DNA of 22,593 nt from Zygnema cylindricum. Its lineage: Eukaryota > Streptophyta > Zygnematophyceae > Zygnematales > Zygnemataceae. How positions within the stretch are numbered: position 1 is the first letter of the stretch; the number at the start of each line of letters is the position of its first letter. Below, piece after piece: positions 18,601 through 22,593 of this stretch. Position numbers and translations under genes: made by a program. The stretch lies in contig JBBHKE010001620.1 of assembly GCA_037447655.1 (NCBI GenBank), positions 1-22,593 of the forward strand. The letters are read 5' to 3'. Under the pieces are notes generated by a model. It was given only the letters and a program-made list of their open reading frames with translations, did no database searches and was not told the origin of the DNA.

Positions 18601-19257
18601 TCCTCCTACTCCTCTTATCCCTACCCCCAATTCTCCCGCAATCAGACGAACACTCTCTAATCTCGCCTGGGCTTCCAGGAGCCTCTGCGCAGCTTCCCTG
18701 CATTGATTTTCTGCCTGTCTAATAGCTCTCATGGCTCCCTCCTCTAAATCCACATTTTCCATTTTCGGAAACTCACCATCTTCTGTATCTCCAACCATAT
18801 ATAGAATGGTTTCTCTGTCTCCACCCCTTTCCCTCTCTTTCCCAAAGGAGCCGCTCTTCCCCGTCTCTCTCTCCCTCTCCCTCTCACAAAGCATCTGACT
18901 GGAATTCCAATTTGAACTAGCAAAACATCTGGTTTCACCATGGAATTTTTTTGCAGTTTCAGTTTCTGTTTTTCCGTACAAACTAGCCACGTGTCTCGCT
19001 CCAAAAGCCTCAGAAGAGAAACATCCGTATTTCCTCTCCGCCCTCCTGTGCCTACAATCATTAGTGTGGATTCCATATTTTCTTGTGCGGGCTCTGGCTT
19101 GAGAACCTTTCGAAAAAGACAAAAAAGGAAAGGAGGAGGTCGTACGAGACAGAGATAAGGACGAGGAGGAAGAAAAGAAAAAGTTTTCCCTATTGAAATT
19201 AGGGTTTCGGGAAGTTAGGGTTTGAAAAACCGGAAGGGTGACATTTGTCAAACTCAT
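15696..19257 (-). CDS. Predicted plastid multi-pass membrane protein, unknown family
   Basis: Three exons: 19257-18328, 17586-16537, 16067-15696. Both introns are phase 0 with consensus sites (CAG|GTGAGAG ... TTTTTTGTTCAG; GAG|GTGAGG ... GCGTTTTCAG), giving 783 aa. Residues 1-60 are Ser/Thr-rich, then Arg-rich and poor in acidic residues, like a chloroplast transit peptide. Two helical, probably coiled-coil, segments follow at about 170-210 (EEGAMRAIRQAENQC) and 270-308, separated by a Gly-rich and acidic linker. Exon 2 adds a short conserved-looking block (ELLDRGAQYEVASWVIREVE, about 319-338), a Pro/Ser and acidic linker, and membrane segments at about 571-590 and 599-619. Exon 3 adds hydrophobic segments at about 661-700 and 734-763, then a short charged tail. 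I do not recognise the family and assign no reaction. The upstream in-frame TTG at 19284 is not needed; the ATG at 19257 starts the transit-like region. Exon joins are predicted from splice consensus and phase only. Confidence 0.72.
16068..16536 (-). other. Intron 2 of the three-exon gene
   Basis: 469 bp, donor GTGAGG (16536-16531) and acceptor TTTTCAG ending at 16068. AT-rich with no insert recognised. Phase 0 on both sides. Confidence 0.75.
17587..18327 (-). other. Intron 1 of the three-exon gene
   Basis: 741 bp, donor GTGAGAG (18327-18321) and acceptor TTTTTTGTTCAG ending at 17587. The 5' two-thirds is a GGAGGG purine-rich low-complexity stretch with extra donor-like repeats. The pyrimidine tract before the acceptor is strong. 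Confidence 0.75.
17903..18331 (-). repeat. Repeated splice-donor-like motif at the exon 1 / intron 1 border
   Basis: GCAGGTGAGAG occurs six times on the minus strand (low coordinates 17903, 18179, 18240, 18263, 18275, 18321) within a GGAGGG-type degenerate minisatellite. Each contains a near-consensus donor CAG|GTGAG. Of the five downstream copies only the donor of the 18240 copy (last exon base 18247) adds a multiple of three bases (81, 27 codons) with an open frame; the others would shift the frame. Confidence 0.8.
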
Positions 19258-19362
19258 TACCGCTCCTCCTTCTTTAAAAACCAAGGATTTCCGAATTGAT
19301 GTACGGAAAATGTAAAAAACCTAAAAGGAGGAGCTGTAATTGTAGAATAAAAAACAGACTGC

Positions 19363-19371
19363 AAACCCTAA
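19363..19371. promoter_or_regulatory. Telo-box (AAACCCTAA)
   Basis: An exact plant telo-box 106 bases upstream of the ATG at 19257. In plants this motif is common near the start of genes for translation and growth functions and recruits Telo-box binding proteins. Confidence 0.5.
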
Positions 19372-19460
19372 TTTGTTTTATTGCTTCCAAACCGCTTAAC
19401 AAAAACCATCAATAGGCTAGAAAAAACCAAAGGAAAAAAATATTGGACAATAGAGGTTTT

Positions 19461-19466
19461 CACGTG
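19461..19466. promoter_or_regulatory. G-box (CACGTG), proximal
   Basis: A palindromic CACGTG about 204 bases upstream of the start codon of the three-exon gene. bHLH/bZIP binding, often light- or ABA-related, would suit a plastid gene; this is inference. Confidence 0.4.
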
Positions 19467-19502
19467 AGCACGTCTTCCAAAATTGCAAGTTGGTACAGGA
19501 TA

Positions 19503-19532
19503 TTAGGCAGCCATGGCAGCCACGGCAGCCAT
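19503..19532 (-). promoter_or_regulatory. Possible nine-codon uORF
   Basis: It starts in a strong context (GCCATGGCT) and encodes MAAVAAMAA then TAA, 245 bases upstream of the main ATG. The GGCAGCCAYG unit is repeated three times, which also creates two GCCATGGC palindromes. It matters only if transcription starts upstream of 19532, which is unknown. Confidence 0.35.
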
Positions 19533-20387
19533 GGCTGACTCAAAACTAAAGAAAATCTGAAAATGGAAAACGAAACTATGAAGTACACCTTATCTTTTCA
19601 AGTATTGCTGCTGCAATGAGAAACCAATAGCAAATTACTAACACACGTGCAATACTGTACTTCAAATCGTCAAGCTAGTTCTGATTGGTGACTGCCTTAA
19701 CGGCAGGATTGTACTACACGTGTGTATGGAAGCGGAGAGATTAGAGATGGCTGTGAAAAAACCATCGGACGGACGGACGTAAATCAAGGTGGAAAGTACT
19801 GCTACGTGGCAAGTAGAGGTTGACAAAATGTACGGACTCAGACGGCCAGAAGTCTATGTCACGGGCAACGGACGATAGAGATTACGTATTGCTCTAAGAG
19901 CAGATGGGCGTCAGCCGTCAGATAGTATTAAAGTATTAAACCGGCAACAAAAGATGACGGCAGAGTTGGCGTACGTATAGATTCGTACATATCGAAGGAG
20001 TGACTGGTCCTGAATGGCTCGTTCCTCATTAGACGTCGATCTCAAATATCAAATCTTTAACGTTAGATATTGACGGATATTCTCCCTCTCAAATCTCAAA
20101 ACAGTCACAGCCACCAATACGGTGGCAGATGTGGTCCTCCTGCGTAGGAAGATATTTCAAATATTAGTCAGCTGTGACACTTTAGGGCAATTCGTTAAAC
20201 AGGGGAAGCCCTCCGTTTCGTGCAAGAGTTAAGAATAACCAAATAGTGTTACCAGCGCTAATTTGAGTGACTACAGGAAACTATTCATACTAATTAGCAT
20301 GCGTAACCCTAATCTGGGAACATATTCCCGTCGTAAAGCAGCTAATTGGTCCGTGTTCACATAGTTTGAACATCGTTAGAACGTCCA
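19533..20387. other. Upstream region of the three-exon gene
   Basis: A second G-box (ACACGTGT core at 19717-19722) and ACGT-containing motifs (about 19643 and 19803) occur here. There is no ORF, RNA gene or transposon end. The region is less AT-rich than the far left of the window. Confidence 0.5.
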
Positions 20388-20390
20388 TTA

Positions 20391-21324
20391 GGGTATGTCC
20401 CCATGTGTTCAAGTAAGGGTTTTCTCCGTCGTTTTCACAGAAAATGGGACTTGCAACGAGAAAATATTACGCCGTACGAAAATGGGCAAAAATACAAGTA
20501 CATTTTGCGTCATCTTGGAATTTGGAAGGTACGCCAATTTGGCGTTATTATCATCGCGACCCACTTCCAGCTCATCTTCACACTTGCACTGGAATCAAAT
20601 CGTGACCTGATTTTCATCAAAATACTACCGTATTGACGAATAAAAAACCGGGATTGCACGCGTCAAACGTTTTCAAAAAAATTGAACGACGGAGAGTACA
20701 CTCTATTTTTACCCATGCTCGTCACGCGCATGTACGTACGAAAATGACGAGCATGTACGGAAAAAAATTCGTTGGGATCTCGGACCTCCACTTTCATTTA
20801 TGGGTGTTTTGCAAAATTTTACACTGTCCTCGTCTCTCCTCCGCTTTCTCACTCGACCGCTCCTCTTTCTCTCTTAATAACACGAGATGCAGCAATAATA
20901 GTATCAAATAAAAGGTATATATTTTTCTTTTTTTTTAACATTTCTGGTCTAAGTTTTATGGCATATCGAATGATAAAAGATAAGGAAACGAAATCGGGAA
21001 GCCATGGCAGAAAATGTACGTACTGATGGCGTCACATGGTAGCATGACTTCGCTATGTCACAAAACCCTAAACACCTACAACGTCACAAAAACCTCGACG
21101 TCTACAACCGTCGCCGTTTTTAGGAAGTTTCGTAGTTTCGTAGTCGTCTACATTTCATTTCATAGACTGTTGCACATTTTGTAGACGTCTACAATTGTCA
21201 CATATTCGAAGTAATGAACGCGCAAGTAACGATTGGCATATGCACACTTTGAAAAGTACACCGTAAAATCTGCACTAAAATCCAAAGTAACGTTTCAAAG
21301 TTTCGGTTACATGGGGACACGCCC
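20391..21324. mobile_element. PIF/Harbinger-like element (934 bp), TTA duplication
   Basis: The left end is GGGTATGTCCCCATGT and the right end, read inward, GGGCGTGTCCCCATGT (14 of 16 match); TTA flanks both sides (20388-20390, 21325-21327). The left half is homologous to the transposon end buried in the retroelement module (8468-8960). The right half carries GACGTCTACAA-type subterminal repeats (about 21098, 21183). ORFs inside (20395-20610, 20633-20911, 20772-21026) have no transposase motif. It looks like an internal-deletion derivative that kept the promoter-like left end (a CT-rich leader up to about 20875). Confidence 0.83.
20714..20755. repeat. Perfect 11-bp inverted repeat inside the 934-bp element
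   Basis: CATGCTCGTCA (20714-20724) and TGACGAGCATG (20745-20755) are exact complements around a 20-nt spacer. It could be a hairpin or a dimer-binding operator of the transposon. Confidence 0.8.
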
Positions 21325-21327
21325 TTA

Positions 21328-21823
21328 AACATGAACTTCCTTTGGGCCATTATTGTTAAGGATTAAATGTGAATGCGCTTTCCCGCGTCGGCGTCACTCT
21401 CTCGTGTCGACGCCGTTATCTGACACTTTTTTTATGTACTTTTGTGCAAAATAACAAGCAGCTACCGTAGCTTACGGATTGGCACAGTCCGTACTGTACA
21501 TTGTTTGATTGCCTCTTGAATTAGCGACACTACACCGTGAATCGCTATTATCGTTATGAAATAATTAGTAAAAAAAAACAATTAGTGTTATTAAATCTAA
21601 TTTGGATTTTTCTTGTTTCTGAAAAAAAAAATCTACTTTTATTCTAATTTGGGTACAGTTCGCCTATAATAAATCTGCGATCAAGATCTTTACACTAAAA
21701 TAGTAACAAGTACAAAATCTGACAAAACGTACACCATTGCGTCCTTTTACTCTAATCAATTCATGACTCTAATTCAGGTTTTCTCCCATATAATTAATAC
21801 GCGATCAATATCTTTACACTAAA
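21328..21823. other. AT-rich repeat debris
   Basis: TACACCGTGAATCGCTATTA at 21531-21550 matches the terminus of the TACACC-type MITE family, but no partner end was found. A diverged duplication of about 120 bp follows: the GCGATCA...TCTTTACACTAAAATA block occurs near 21677 and again near 21800. No gene. Confidence 0.55.
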
Positions 21824-22284
21824 ATAATAATAAAAAAAGCAGGATGAATTAAAAAGCACGATGGTAAACCATCTGAGTCCAGGGGTACAAAAGGGGTGGC
21901 AAGGACAAGAGGAACTACAAGCAGGGCAATAAAAAACAAAGAAAGCAACGTGAACACATAAAAATGGCAAGTAAAATAAAAGCACCCAAACCCAAAATGA
22001 GAAGCACGGCAACAAACAAAACCAAAACTATGAGCTCAGCCCCAACCCAATTAAAAATCTACTAAAAGCAACCCCGTAGTTCCTCCTAGCCCGGGAGAGG
22101 ATGTTGAGGCAAATCCGGAACACGTCGACGATCCATAACCGCCATAGCCAATCGAAGGAGAATAGAAGCCTGCACTCGCTGTAAAGCCACAAATAAACGT
22201 TGCTAATAAAAAGAAGTCAGGATCGAAGGAGGAGGGCTCCCAAGTCCACATCGCTCGAAAGCACGTCGACCACCAGTACAAAAC
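21824..22284 (-). mobile_element. 5'-truncated RLE retroelement, 3' end only (copy C)
   Basis: On the minus strand, DNA from 22284 to about 22120 aligns with the ORF end of the large element (13448-13625): YWW, WEPS, the FF block, and GFY ... YGGYGS. Its frame is read in a shifted register in places, so it is not translated here as a gene. A 3'UTR of about 230 bp follows, unlike the one of copies A and B except for ATGGTTTACC, and it ends in a short (TTA)n tail at 21824-21832. It is therefore a separate subfamily and a 5'-truncated insertion. Confidence 0.7.
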
Positions 22285-22593
22285 GATCGCATTTTGCCTT
22301 TTGTTCTAAGCACAGTTTTAAATGCGTTCGCGATTATTTAAATCCATAATTCGTACTTTATTCCTTAAGAGTACCATTTCCAACGGACTGACACATTCCG
22401 TACACCAATATATTCAAAATGGCCATAAATTAGAGTCATTAACGCTAATTAACCACTACCTTAAAAAAAAGTAAAAAACAGTTAGTGTATGTTTTGTGTT
22501 GAAAGTAGGTGAGAAAGAAAGAAAGTATGTGTTGAAAACATTTCCATTGATATCGCAAATCCCCTATAATAAATTTGTTTTTCTTTCAATGAT
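22285..22593. other. Intergenic DNA, nothing recognised
   Basis: AT-rich, with a short GAAA run near 22512-22525 and TTAGAGTCATTAACGC-like MITE debris at about 22430. No gene. Confidence 0.5.

Noticed and set aside
17690-18722. Long plus-strand Pro/Ser-rich frames (338 and 212 codons)
   Set aside because: They are the C-rich complement of the GGAGGG intron repeat and exon 1 of the minus-strand gene; the composition is low-complexity with no domain.

Overview
The window looks like nuclear DNA of a land plant or close streptophyte relative. It has a three-exon gene with GT-AG introns and a Ser-rich, plastid-type N-terminus, telo-box and G-box promoter motifs, a secreted hevein-type peptide gene, and many small DNA transposons in AT-rich DNA. 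Species cannot be named. An RT plus restriction-like-endonuclease retroelement, rather than a typical plant L1/RTE LINE, hints at a non-seed plant; this is inference.

Layout. 1-2365: AT-rich, with a degenerate AACATTAGA-type minisatellite. 2404-2664 (-): hevein-like antimicrobial peptide. 3197-7666: a nest of DNA transposons. This holds three copies of a hAT-like family (two with perfect 8-bp target duplications), an 812-bp element with 19-bp perfect TIRs and a TAA duplication, and a TACACC-type MITE family (one intact copy and one copy split by other insertions). 8176-15033: a non-LTR retroelement complex. A 5.1-kb element carries a 62-bp-repeat 5' leader and one reading frame (10565-13681; N-terminal zinc finger, RT, C-terminal CCHC plus PD-(D/E)XK nuclease) broken only by two in-frame stops. 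It is flanked on both sides by diverged direct copies of one chimeric 3' module, which carries a buried PIF/Harbinger-like transposon end, a second RLE C-terminus remnant, a 3'UTR and a 28-bp-repeat tail.

15696-19257 (-): a three-exon gene for a predicted 783-aa plastid protein with coiled-coil-like segments, a Pro/Ser/acidic linker and about four C-terminal membrane segments; its family is not recognised. The exon 1 donor lies in a purine-rich repeat holding six copies of a consensus-like splice donor. Upstream are a telo-box, two G-boxes and a nine-codon uORF. 20391-21324: a complete 934-bp transposon with TTA duplications, related to the end buried in the retroelement module. 21824-22284 (-): 3' end of a third, distinct retroelement copy.

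Only the peptide gene and the three-exon gene look like host genes; most of the rest is mobile DNA in nested layers. Homology statements are by-eye comparisons within the window plus recognised motifs; no search was run.
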